From NCBI GenBank assembly GCA_963969595.1, contig OZ018410.1, positions 42,699,413 through 42,763,412 on the forward strand: a stretch of DNA of 64,000 nt. Reading direction: 5' to 3'. Of the stretch, positions 36,321 through 48,330 are shown piece by piece. Each line of letters begins with the position of its first letter. Position 1 is the first letter of the stretch. Under the pieces are notes generated by a model that had not been told where the DNA came from, made no database searches, and saw nothing but the letters and a program-made list of their open reading frames with translations. The DNA is from Neckera pumila. Taxonomy: Eukaryota; Streptophyta; Bryopsida; Hypnales; Neckeraceae. A program made the position numbers and the translations under genes.

Positions 36321-36335
36321 GTATAGTATAGTAAA

Positions 36336-36583
36336 ATACCTTAATTTAGTTAGTTGGTTAGTTTATTACATCAAAATCTCCGGAACCATGCGTCTTCGGG
36401 TTGCATTTTTGGTACTATTGGGAAGCCCTTGGCGAGGAGGGGCGCATGGGCTTTGTTTCATGACATTTGGACCTATGGTGTGAAAAATATGGATTTAAAA
36501 AATTTATATGAATTTAAAAATTAGAAAATTACTTTTACTTAACTTATAAGTTGGCTGTGGCAACGGCATAGGACACACCGGTA
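36336..36583 (+). mobile_element. repeat family G copy, head to head with the preceding one
   Basis: Starts TACCTTAA at 36336, then CATGCGTCTTCGGG, TTTTTGGTACTATTGGGAAG, GAGGAGGGGCGCATGG, TTTGTTTCATGACATTTGGA, AAAATTACTTTTACTT, ending CGGCATAGGACACACCGGTA near 36583. The start mirrors the reversed start at 36311-36325; together they form AAGGTA..TACCTT around 36330. Confidence 0.65.
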
Positions 36584-37665
36584 AAAACTTGAAAATAAAA
36601 TACGAGAACAGAAGTGCGCAAAGGCTGACGAAAGAAAAGAACGTGACAAAGAGATTCCCACGAGTCTTCTCCCCAAGTGAATAAAATATCGGCACGGGCC
36701 GGGCGAAGGCTGACCCTCGATGGAATGAACGACGTCATCACGAATCCAGGACCTCGGTCGTTTAATTCCCTCTTCGGACCTCCTGAACGAGTATTCCGGG
36801 AAAAGATGCGGACGCGCGGCGGAGGCCAACCCCTGACGCAGACTCAATATACGAGCTTGAGTCCCCCAATCTCCCTCACCGCCCGGCGGGCGTTGCCGCT
36901 CCTCGTTTGGAGGCAACTTTTGTGTCCTCTTCTGTCGTCGTCGTCCTCGTCGCTGCGTCACAGTGCAGTGGTGATGCTCGCGTCTTTCAGTCCGTGTCTG
37001 TTTGTACAGAAGTTCGGCACATGGGGATGGCCGTTGCGTTCGAGGACGTTGGCGTTCCGCGATGAGACCCTTGCAGCGCGGCAGGGCAGGGGCTATGCGG
37101 TAGAGTATTGCCTGTTGCGTAATCATAATGATAATAAGACGCGCCGCGGATTTGCGAGGGGCGGGCGGGCGGGCGCTGGCAGTGGCGTGCAGGATGCGCG
37201 CGTGTGTTGATGGGGAAATGTTTTTTTAGGGCATGAGATTGTGGACATGGAATTGGTGCCACTTAGGGTTTCGCCAGGATCCTGGGGAGACGCTTGCTGC
37301 CACTCGTGGCGAAGGCGTCGTTGCGTGAATTTGGTGCAGTGCGGGTGTGTGAGTGCGAGAGGCGGAAAAATGGATGACTTTGAGTGTTGATTGGGCGAGG
37401 AATCAGGTGGAGAGGACGATGTGAGGGGGACGAGTGGAGGGAAATGTCGTGCCTATCTTTCGTGGACGAGGTTGGAGCTGAGTCGGACCGTTTGAGCGAC
37501 AGGAATGTTGTGGACGGGGCAGTTGCACGGTGGCAGCCGAGGAAAAACATTTTGGCTGGGATTATGAATTGAGCGGGTCAAGCGCGCGGATTGGTGCTCC
37601 GAGGATTGGGAATCTGGGGTGATGGAGACCATGGTGACTTCCATGGCGTCCAATTTGGAGGCAGC
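36584..37665 (+). other. CpG-rich promoter and leader of the PCFS4-like gene
   Basis: Sharp rise in GC from ~36650, peaking near 36880-37200. Open frames here (36677-37210 and shadows) look like non-coding CpG-rich DNA. A 62-codon upstream frame (37384-37572) precedes the gene start and could act as a uORF if transcription starts upstream of it. Confidence 0.45.
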
Positions 37666-40600
37666 ATGAGGATGGCTCGCGTTTCTTTTGCGGAGCGTGA
37701 GAGGGAGCTGAGAAAACCTGGGAATTATCCGACCAAGCAATTGGTCGTGGAGGGCGGAGAAGCGAGAAGAGTAGGCGGCCTTGCAATGGGCGACAGGGAA
37801 AGGGGGTCGGAGAACAGCCAAGCGATGAGAGGGCCGGGAACAAAACGAGAGGAGGAGGATTCCGCGGCAGAAGAGCTGCTGGAACTCGTCGTGCAGTACA
37901 AGTCCGCATTGGCGGAGTTGACCTTCAACTCGAAGCCCATCATCACCAATTTGACGATTATAGCCGGGGAGAATGCACACGCTGCTCATGGCATCACGAA
38001 AGCCATCTGCGACCACATTATTACGGTATGTCCTGCAGCGAAGCTCGGTTCTTTTTTCTCCACCCTTCCCTACCTAGGGAATGACCTTGTCTGTGTTCTG
38101 CTCGTGTAGCTAGAATGAGCAGAGGGCAGGCATCACGAGTGGTTTAGGGTTCCTGGTGGAACACCTCATTTTCGCCTGAACCGGCGGTTTGGATTTCTCC
38201 GAAATAGGATGCAGCGGAATTTTGTTCTGGTTTAGGATGGGGGTGACATTCTCGGAGATATCTGGAAGTATGGATTGGATGAATCTGGTGTGGGTTTCAT
38301 TTTCTTCCACAGGCGTGAGTTATCGCAGTTGTCGGAGAGAGTCCTGGGAGCAAAGCAGTTTTTTGGTCGATTGGAAATGGTGGTTTCGAGAGGGCAGGGT
38401 ACGAGAATGGGGCTTGGAAGATTCCGAAGCAGCTTGTCTTTCTATTTTTCGTGGTTTCCTCGTTCCATCGTTTACAGAAGTGCCGATTGCGCATTCAAAA
38501 TTCGCGGGTGATAGTGCTCTCTGCTTGGCTAGGCACCGCGATTCGATGATTCCTTTTGTATTAGTGGTGGCCATTTGTGAGAGTTCGGTTGTCTCGAATA
38601 ATTGTCTTCAACGGAACAGTTTGTCAGCCTTAGGTTCCCGAGAACCACTGACGTCGTTTACCCTTGGGTTAGGATCCTTCAGTCCTCGCGAACGAATGTT
38701 TCGTTGGCGAAGCTGGGGATTGTGGGAAATCTAGTCGTGTTTTCTCATGAACCCCGATCATTTGTGATGGAGTCCCTGGCTCTCTGCACACGCGGTGCCT
38801 TGGCTTTACACTTTGATTCTGGAGCTAACGTCCGCATGCGGTCCTCCACTTTCACTTTTATGTTTGGCCACGTAGTCTGTTGTCGGTATCCCTCCGGCAC
38901 GGTGAAATGTCCGGTTTCTATTCTGATGGCTGTGGTGTGGCTTTCCAATTTCCAGGTTCCAAAGGAGCAGAAGCTTCCGTCATTGTACCTCCTGGACAGT
39001 ATCGTGAAGAACATCGGAGGTGATTATGTGAAATATTTTGCTGCACGACTCCCTGAGGTAGATCCAAACTGATATCGGCCATTTAGCCCTCTCTGATTAG
39101 CTCTATGCCGACAGAATTATGTGCCTGTGTCTTCACAGTCGTCGCTTGTCGTGTTGGTCTCCTGTTTTCTTGTAAGGCGGCTTTGCAATACCGTCCCTTA
39201 CGGTCAGGCGGTGGTAGTTACGGGTTGAGGTCGACTTGTCACGTTGCAGGACCGTTTGCCCGCTTGTACGCGGCATGTGCGACTCCGTGAGAATGGCCAT
39301 CACCAGTTGAGTCTTTGTCGGCGGTTTTGGTCACGAGCTTGACAGTTGGATGTGCTTGGGACTTTTCCTCACTGGTGTGTGGGATCATCGTAAACATTAT
39401 CCTGGGTCGGGCAACGTATCTGCCACCTTTTGGTGAAGTCCCGTTGTCGATGTATGGTGTTATGGACGGAGCTGTGATCTGGTGTGTTTTCTTGAGGTGC
39501 ACCTTCACTCTGGTAATTTGGATCCGGCGTTGTGTGCAGGTGTTTTGTACAGCGTACAGGCATGTGGATCCCAGTCTGTATACGGCGATGCAGCATCTAT
39601 TTTGGACTTGGCGGGGTGTGTTTCCACCGGTTCCTCTGCGAACGATCGAGACAGAGCTTCATTTGATTCCAAAACGTGTGGGACCTGGAACTGGTGGTCA
39701 GCCTCCCAGAGCCATGGAACCTCCTGTACGTCCTGGACATGGTATACACGTGAATCCAAAGTACTTGGAACAACGTCAACTTTTACAACAATCGAGAACT
39801 CGCACGGTCTGCATATCATACTTCCCATGTTTTAATGCATGCTGGATGCGTAGTCTTTGTGTACTTCACAATCGCAACTTGCCTGCTCTGGAAAGTTATG
39901 GTAGGCAGATGTTTTTCTTGTGTTAGTAGTGTCAGGATGTCTGTTTTCACCTTTTTTATTGTATTGATGAGTGCATTCCTCTGCTTTTGAAACAGGCTGA
40001 TGGAGTTACGCCTGCGGAGCGCAACGGCGATGGGCAAGCCAGGCAAGACCGAGCTGCGCCGAGGGAGAATTCGAAGGTGTGGTCGGAAACGCAGAGGTCT
40101 ACGGTACGGATTCAGCAATGATCTGGCCGTCGGAAAGCCCCTCCTCAGCGTGTTCCTGTGCTTGCATGCCTCATTTTCTGCTGTAATTCGACTCGCTTGT
40201 GTCGTGCGCTAGCCAAGCCCGCTATATTTTACTTCTTGACGACGGATCTTGTGGAGGTCTTCTTGGTTTGCCGAAGTTGGCTGTGTTCTTTAACGGATGG
40301 TTTTTGAATTTGTGTGGCAGATCGGGAACCTCAATCGCGAGCGTTTCGGTGATGGTGGTTACGCCAAAGATTACCCCGATTATGAGCTCGAGAGGCGAGG
40401 GGGTGTACGGCCTGACCTGGGTAATTCGAAGAACCTGGACGGATTGGATCAAGGAGAGAGCGGTGCATGGATTCGTGATGGGGACGCTGGTAAGGGCAAT
40501 GGAGTTCCTGATGAGCGGATACAACTATATCCTCGTCGAAATGGCTACGATCCGAGAACGTCCTCTGGACCGAGACCGTTGGGTCCGGACGGGCAGGGGT

Positions 40601-43600
40601 ACAGTCGTCCGTCAGGTCCGGGAAGAGGAGGTGCATTTCCTTTATCGATGGATCCGGATGGCCGAGGACGAGGTGAAATGCGGGGTCGTAGGATGGACCC
40701 CCGAATCGTGGAGGGCGCAGATGGGAGGGGGCATAGGCTAGGGATGGGAGCGGAAGGTGGAGAAGGCCGGGGTTACAGGATGGTCGTTGGTCGCAACCCT
40801 GGGCATGAGACCGGAGGGAGAGGGCTGAGGATGGATGGTCGGGGCATGGGGTCGGAGGGTCGGGGCCTAGGTCCAGTGGGGCGTGGGCTGGGCCCCGGTG
40901 TTCGAGGTTTCGGGCTGGACAACCGTGCGACGCGGCCTGAGAGCGTGGGGTTAGGAGCCGATTTTCGAGGCTCGAGGGTTGATCGGGGCTCTGGAGGTGA
41001 GGCGGGAGGGAGGGGCAACTGGCAGAATGAAGAAGAGGAGGAATACGTTTGGGATGACATGAAGCCCCAAGGGAGGGATGCGGAGCCAAGGGTTGGGGAT
41101 GTGAAGGTGGATGATTGGCATGTTGGTGACCGGGACAAGGGAAGGGTGGGCAGTTCCAGTCGGCCTGGGATGGACTCCGTGGGAGGGTTGGACGAGTGGC
41201 GGAGAGCGGGGAGCGGTCCGCCAGTTGACCCGTTCTCTGGTTCGGTAGGAATGCGGGCGGCTCTTCGCAGAGTAGGGCTCTGACCTGGACTGCTGCCATG
41301 GGTTCGTTTTTGAGGTCATGCATGACTCTCCGTTGTGGGAGTGGTTTGTGTTTGTGCACGTTCAGTGGCCATGTTGTTTCATCGGTGAATAGTTCCTCTT
41401 GTAACGGCATGTTTGGAGCGTGAGGCGTGAGGTCTGAATTTGACCATGGAAGCATAGTCGCATCGTAGCCCGTTGTGTGCGGCTTGCTTTTACTTCGTTC
41501 TAACATGATTCTCGCTATGTTGGTTGTCAGCAGGAGTCGGAGGAGCGCAGCCGCCTTGCCCTTCCCCAATCCGGTCATGATTCTCGCGCGAAGTTGGAGC
41601 CCGACATGGAGTCTATGCATCCTACACATGCAAGGTTGGCTGCACTTCAGGTACTTGAGGGCGGCATCATATAGGGGTCTTCAGCGCTATGGTTTTTTTC
41701 GTGTGGATCTGCAATCTATAATTTATTTAGTTTGGACGATGTCGAACGTGGATCCAGTTACTGCCGTTGTGTTTCGGAATCCGAGATATGGCTTCTTCTG
41801 GTGATCCTTGTTGAGCTTGTTTTGATGAAATTGCCACCTTCCAATCCGTGTCCTTGGTGTGCAGGCGAATCTTCCAAATTTCAGTATGCCATTAGCTGCA
41901 TCGAATGTACTACCACGGCCAGGGACTCCTCCGCTTCCGTCGTCAGCCGCCGCAGGAGGCGCTGTCCTGGGTGTCCAAGGGCAATACGGATTGCGTCACA
42001 GCTATCCTCCAAATCCGGGGCTACTCCCACCTTACAGCAACCCCATCGCCGCGACCTTTTCTCAAGGCCAGAGCGATGGGCTGATGACTTTCGGTAATCT
42101 GCCACTGCCACTGCAGCAACAGCAAATGAACGAGGATCAGAACCACTCGTCGCGTGAGCTTCCACCTCCGATGTCTTTGCCCCAAGTGCACGGAGGCGCA
42201 GTATCCCAGTTGCCCATGTTTTCTCTGGGGCAGCAGACAGCTCCGATGTCTCAGCAGGCGTCACACATAAGCGCGGGAGGCTTACTCCACCCATTTTTGC
42301 AACAGCCCCAAGCCACAGCAATGGCCTCGTTGCAAGCTCAGCAATCTCAAGGGAACCAGTTCCAGCAGCCAACGCCAGCGGTTTCCGGTCTCCCGAGTAG
42401 CCAACCCGACGTTCTACCCCTCAACAATGCCGCCATTTCTGAGCTGCTGAAGATGGTCCAGCAGTTGCCAGCCCCCCAGAATCAGATGCAGCAGCAGCAG
42501 CAGCAATCCGTTCCAGTGACCCAAACCCAGGTACAGACTGTAGCACCAGGTCAGGTGTTGCAGCCCGCTTCAGGTGCACCCCCCTTGCCGAACGGTCCAC
42601 CCCCAACATTTTTGCAGACGTCATTGTATAAACCCCTGATGCAACAGGGAGGACAGTACCCGACAGGACAGGTTCAGCTGCCGCCTCCAATGGTGTATTC
42701 AGGTCAGCAGCAACCTCGGCTGAACCAGCCCCCTCTTCCTCCCGGTCCTCCCCCACAATCTGCTTTGGCAGTGAATTCCGCTCCTGCCTCAGCGCCAATG
42801 AACCAATATGACACTCTGTTCAAGTCACTGCTAGCCCAAGGGTTGATATCAGCGTCTGCCTCGGCAGCTGCTATCAGCGTTCAACCTCTGGGTCTGAACC
42901 TGCAACAAGGCATGAATGCTGTGAATACAAGTTCGACGTTCTTCAATCCAGGCGCTCTTCAGTCGGGCAGTGTGCAAACGTTTTCGTTCTCGACCGCCCT
43001 GGTGTCCTCCGTGACCTCTGTTGCTGCGGACCGCACGGCCAGAGAGGCGGATGGTGGCTCGAGAAGTCGTCCGTTTGTCGTCGTGAAAGACGACCCGATT
43101 GGCACTGAATTCAAGGCGGAGGTTTTGAAGGAGAGGCACGACGTTGTGCTAGATGCACTGTACAACGATTTTCCTCGGCAATGCAAAACGTGCGGCCTGA
43201 GGTTTTTGGAGCAGGAGGCGCACAGCAAGCACATGGATTGGCATGTGTCGATGAATCGGCGTCAGAAGTCTCAAAAGAAGGTTTCTAGGAAGTGGTTTGT
43301 GAGTGAGAAAGATTGGCTTAGTGGGACAGGGGCCTCGACCACAGAATCTTCTCCTTCCTTCTTTGCTGCAGAGGTCGGGGCAGTTCCGCCCAAAGTCGAT
43401 GAGGGAGAGAATTTGGCTGTTCCAGCAGATTATAATCAAAGTGTTTGTGCATTGTGTGGAGAACCATTTGATGACTTCTATAGTGATGAGAAAGATGAAT
43501 GGATGTACAAGGGCGCAGTGTATATGAATGTTCCCGCAGGCGCTCCTATAGAAGGGATCGATGCTGCGGCTTTGGGCCCCATTGTCCATGCAAAGTGCCA

Positions 43601-44262
43601 GACTGAATCAGCGGCTACAGCAGATCTGACCGATGACAGTGAAGAGGTAAATTGTATGATATTATTTGTTGCACAAGCTCCATGCCAGGTGTTCGCGAAG
43701 ATATGTTGTGACCGAGGGGTTAACTGACGTTTTTCGTCAGCTGCCCTGCGTAGCTGGGTGGTTTCCAGTTCAAAGCCGACCCTGTTCCCCAGCTTTTCTG
43801 TGTGTAGGACGCGGTTTGAGAGGGAGAGGGCGTGGGTGGGCGTTTTGCAGGTGCAACCCGAGTTGATGGCAGCGGATAGTGTTCGCATGGAGATAGACGG
43901 GGGAGGGGGAGACGACACTGCGATGCCGTTACTTGACAATTTTGATTCTTTGGAGAGCAAGGTACTTTCCCCTTCACTTGTTCACATGCAAACCTGCTCG
44001 GGTGTTTTCCTCTACAATGGCCTCATGACGGTGATGATTTCCCCCTGGAAGGAGTTTATATTTCATACCCGGCCTGTATGTTTCAAGTTTTGCATTGTGT
44101 CTCGTGTGTGTGGGCGCCTGGCATGGCACGACGAGAGGCTTCCTTTACAGTGCAGAAATACGGGGTCGATGAGAGTCCTGTTCTGTAACTTGTTGATGGC
44201 GTGTCTGTCTGCAGGACGAGAACAGTGAATTGGAGAGCCGAACAAAGAGAGTCCGGTATTAA
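37666..44262 (+). CDS. PCFS4: PCF11/PCFS4-like pre-mRNA cleavage and polyadenylation factor (nine exons, ~1282 aa)
   Basis: Exons 37666-38025, 38956-39057, 39540-39806, 39996-40103, 40321-41271, 41531-41650, 41865-43646, 43851-43961 and 44215-44262 join in frame. Residues ~70-210 form the CID that in PCF11 binds the RNA polymerase II C-terminal tail ([42 protein letters not shown]). Exon 5 is Gly/Arg-rich with GRGLGP-type repeats; exon 7 starts Pro/Gln-rich and ends with two zinc fingers, [16 protein letters not shown] (Cys1076) and [14 protein letters not shown] (Cys1164), plus [10 protein letters not shown], all typical of plant PCFS4. In Arabidopsis PCFS4 acts in nuclear mRNA 3'-end formation and FCA alternative polyadenylation. 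The exon 5 donor may instead be at 41244. Starts at 37591 or 37672 are also possible. Exons 2-9 lie inside the left arm of the inverted repeat; exon 1 does not. Confidence 0.92.
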
Positions 44263-47200
44263 CAACATGTCGGCTGTGCTGGTATAAACCAGACACGTGT
44301 ACAAGTGTGACGAACCATTTAGCACGGTTCACATGAGGGTGACGATCCATCCACAATTTACGAATCCCTTTTGTTGCTTTGCATCGGGCAGTATTTTAGG
44401 TATGAAAGGATTCATTTCATGTGGATGAATGAGGATCCAAGGTGGCCTGAGCAAAAGCTCAGTCCCCTTTCTACATCTGTTTTGTCTAAGACGGGCCTCT
44501 CCTTGTGGTGCTCTTGTTGATGGATGATGTGAAATGGTGTGTGTCAAGGTCCGTGAGCTGACTTTCAGGTACGCCCCAGGGCCTGCGAGACGGAAGCTCC
44601 AGTCATGTCGGCAATTTGTTGCAGGGCGGACCTTAATCAGTTTTTGGGTTGGTTAAATGGGTGCTTTTGGTGGTTATGGCGATTTGATTTCGGAAGGACC
44701 AAGTGGTCGGCACTGTATCGTGACATCTGGTCTTGACCAATGAGTGCTTGAGTAAATTGTCGGGCTCTCGTGCATTTACTTGGCCTTTTTTCAGTGATAT
44801 TTTTTTATGAATTTAGTGATTCAGTGACTTAGGTTTGTGTGCATGGGAAACGTAGGGCCATTTTTTAAGGTGGTTTTGTTAGATGCTGGGCTTGTAGGAA
44901 ATGTGGAGAGGTGTGTGAACGTAGACAGCAAGTTGTGTAGCATCTGATCGACTTGCCTGTCAAAGTGCGCATGTGGTTTATGCTGCCTCGAGCACTCAGT
45001 TTGTGCTATTTCATGAAATCTTGAATAAATATAAGTTGACTGGAGTTATGTTGTACGAATGGCCAACCGTCTTTGTTGAACTGTTAACTTAAGGCCAAGA
45101 ATCTGGAGAGGTCTGGTCTATGCGTCAGTTCTTTTGTTTTAGGCCTTGACAGGTGTCTGCGGCGGCTAGATCTGGCCATTTTGCACGTCCAACAGATTGG
45201 GGTTCAGTTATTAGATTTGAGGGAAGGGCTCATTCTTTCAAAACTTCGTATTTGATGTCGCAACGGAAGCTCGCGAAGACAGAGGAGAGTGTATGGGACT
45301 CTAGAATGCCAAGTAATTTGGACCCATTGCAACTCGATGAAGTTTACCAGTATTCTGGTTACGTTCATATAGCATTGAACTGTTCTTGGTTACTTTCCAG
45401 AACGTAGAAAACTAGAATGGGAGTGGAGGCAAGGGTTTATGGAGGGCTTACTTTGCATTGGTGGCGTTTATCATTCTTCTGTCAATTTTGATTTTGCTGT
45501 TCAATTTGGTATCACCAATAATAGCAACGATTATTTCAATTATTTGTTTCCCTCTAGGATAATCTTTGCATGATTCACAATGAGAGAAACCATAGTTTGT
45601 TCAACCTTTTTTTTTTTGAACAAGTTTGTTCAACTTTAATGACAACATTGTTTTGTCAGTTTGATAAAGAAAAAAGCAAGAAAACAATGATAGGATTAGT
45701 TAAGAAACAGTTCTCGGCTCATTGGCGTTGCAAACTTCAGGTTTACTTGTGGAGCTATTAGGACTTGTACATCGGAGGGTGGCAATCAAGTTAGGGGTTT
45801 CTTTTCATTTTGCCTTACAATTGTGATTGCAAAGCAAGAGTATTTTACTTTTTTCGATATTCTTTTTCTTGCCTTAATACGAACATTTTAGGTATGACTT
45901 TGTGCCATACAGAATGTAATGATATGTTTTTGGTGCACCGTCCTTGACCAAGCACTGTTTTGTTTCATTCTCCTAAACTCTAAATCCTGAATTGCCAGCT
46001 CTCATTGGAGGTGTAAACACAAAATAGTAAAGGATTGAAGTTTTTTGACCCGACATTTTGTTTTTTAAGTCTTCAGAGTGAATTGTCACAGAAGTCAAAA
46101 AGGAATCACTCTTTGTGTAAATTGTTTTGCTCAGATAAAGATAGTTGCTTTGTAGTGGTTTCAGTTGACTTTTAGGTCATCAATTAGTTAGAATTGTTCT
46201 TGTGTGTTTTATCAAAATAATGTACCATGTTTCATTAGTATGTTCAATGGCAAGGTTTTAGGTATCAAGGCTATTGCATTTTATGGTTTTAGGTATTTAG
46301 GCTATTGCATTTTATGGTTTTAGGTATTTAGGCTATTGCATTTTGGGTATTACTACAAAATGATTATTAACCATTGTCATTTTGGTTTTACTTGAATAAA
46401 AAGAGCCTATATGGTTATAGTCTAGTTGTATGTCCAACGGGATGTCCAAGTATCATTTGCTTGTTCTTACACCTACTGCTTTTAGGATGCACCTCTACAT
46501 ACAAGCTATGAAGGCTTTCAGCTGTAATGGTCAAAACCCCTTAGAAAAAATTGTTTGTCTTGTAATAGTCTTATTTATCAAAGTTGAATTCAACAAATGT
46601 CAGAACTCGATCCCTGAAATATTAACAGTTCCTAAAGTGTATTCTCAAAGATGTTGTGTGAACCCAAGTTTGGAAATAGGACGTTATCCTATTGAGCTAA
46701 TGAGGCATGAAGGCCATTGATGACTACACTAAAAGATATAATACAAGTGAATTCTTGGCATTAAGGTCTCAAACTACTTGCTTTTCTTTTTTCATATTAT
46801 TTTGTGTTTTCATTTTCTTTATATGTCTTAATCCAAACTCACTCCAATAATGGCAAAAGGCGGGTTTGAAATATGTTTTGGCAATAAATCCAAATCTGTT
46901 CCATAAAAAGAGTACATGGATTTCTTCTTCTGTCTTTCTACCTTATTTTTAGTCCACAATTCCACATTCACTCTATTAAGGGAAGAAGGATGAATTTTGA
47001 AATTTATGCTCTATACATTCAAATCAATTGTAATTGAGGTAGATGGAAAACAACAAGAATATTAAAAATTAGAATGTATGAAGAATGAACTATAAAGTCT
47101 TGATAGTCATTTAGAAGATTAGGCTAGTGCAAGATTAGGGTCTTATTTGTTATTGCATGAAAAGTTTGCCTCTAGTTCTACTTTACAATCAATTTATTAA

Positions 47201-47831
47201 AAAATCAATTTTTCTAATTAAATCTCTTATAACTCATCCAACTAGGATTGTAGAGTCATCAAAACTTAGGTCAAATTGCAATATAATCCAAGATGGTAAA
47301 GATTATTCGTGTTCCCATGGATACACAATAATAAGAGAGTTCTTCATATTTTACAATTATACTCCCACAAATGGCTACTATATGTGAGTTCCTAAATTGT
47401 CACTTTAGACTTAGAGTTTTTTAGTACAGACATCTCAAAAAAAATAGACAAACTAAATATAATAGAAAATTTGATGTTGGACATGGTTAGAATAACATTC
47501 TATCATACGTTGCAAAAATTTAAACCAGATGTCCAAATGTTGTATAAACATTTATAAAAATACATCATTGTTAATACATAAGTCCCAAAAAACACTCACG
47601 CATCAAACATGACGTCCACTCCAACGATGCTAGAGTGTGAGCAGGGACCAACGAGTGATGAGCATTGAGTGACGAGTGACGAGCGTTTAGACTTGAATGC
47701 TCATTAAGATTTTCTTACTAAAAATAGATATGTTAGAGTCATAAATAGTTTTGTCATACTTTAAAATTGTAATGTCAAAATTACCAAAATAAAAATTACT
47801 AAAAATAAAATTTTCAAAAAAAAAATTTATT
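44263..47831 (+). other. 3' region of the PCFS4-like gene and intergenic DNA (left arm)
   Basis: Bases to about 45100 keep genic composition and are probably 3' UTR or flank. A frame at 45153-45407 resembles nothing known. From 45400 on the DNA is AT-rich; 46256-46348 is a 31-bp triplicate and 46130-46440 has a diverged direct copy in the spacer. No other gene is supported. Confidence 0.5.
46256..46348. repeat. three 31-bp tandem units (left arm)
   Basis: Units start at 46256, 46287 and 46318 with TTTTAGGTAT(C/T)(A/T)AGGCTAT, differing at two or three positions. The mirror copy lies at 56480-56572. Confidence 0.9.
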
Positions 47832-47989
47832 TGGGTTTGAACAGTTTTGTAGATGCCGAAAAACATATCACATGCACAATTTGGACAATTTTTCCAAAAG
47901 TTATTGGCCCCCAATGTTTGCAGCCAATCACCGCAAATTTGTTTGATTCGTCCGTGAGCAGTAAAATTCTGTCCGATATGACAACTGTG

Positions 47990-48330
47990 AATTTAGCCCC
48001 TTACAGGGCCGTCTAAAGTTGCCATGCCATGCTATTCTTTGCATGGTCTGTCAACTTCAAAGTTGCTCTTGGTGAGCAGTCAGAGTCTCTGACCGCTTGC
48101 CAAAGCAATCAATTTTTGCAGATATATATATATATATATATTTTTCCAATTTAATTTAATTTTTTAATAAATTTTTATTTGGAATTTTGGATTCCTGCGC
48201 CATTGCCATTGCAGATTCAGCAGGGCAAAAATAGGGAAAAAACGATTTTTTGAGCAAAATAAAAGCAAATTTCAGGGTACCTCGGAGGATTGTAGAGTAG
48301 TCCTCCGGAGGCCTGGAATTTCCTCTAATG
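47990..48330. mobile_element. repeat family B, spacer copy 1
   Basis: Shares CATGCCATGCTAT, GCATGGTCT.TCAACTT, GTGAGCAGTCAGA, TTTCAGGG and the final CCTCTAATG with 17121-17467. Its middle is an AT dinucleotide tract (48120-48141). Left end decayed and approximate. Confidence 0.7.

Larger units (their letters stand above)
38828..47831 (+). repeat. left arm of a 9-kb-plus inverted repeat
   Basis: Every position x checked here matches the complement of position 102828 minus x. Gene exons, all open frames, an 11-base T run (45607-45617) and a 10-base A run at the inner edge agree with no length difference. The inner edge is exact: pairing stops after 47831. The outer edge is set only by the window end (38828 pairs with 64000). 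Confidence 0.97.

Noticed and set aside
36677..37210. 177-codon plus-strand frame and 195-codon minus-strand frame in the CpG-rich promoter
   Set aside because: Long frames are expected in GC-rich DNA with few stops; no motif, low-complexity composition, and overlap of both strands.
39315..39926. 203-codon plus-strand frame
   Set aside because: Only the part from 39540 to 39806 is real (PCFS4-like exon 3); the rest is intron on both sides with clear splice sites.
40331..41629. 432-codon minus-strand frame rich in Pro/His/Ser (mirror 61199-62497)
   Set aside because: It is the antisense shadow of the GC-rich, Gly/Arg-rich exon 5 of the PCFS4-like gene and has no family resemblance; the sense frame matches PCFS4 on both sides.
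45153..45407. 84-codon frame MSAAARSGHFARPTDW (mirror 57421-57675)
   Set aside because: Duplicated only because the arms are; no domain, no neighbouring exon to join, codon use uninformative. Left uncalled.
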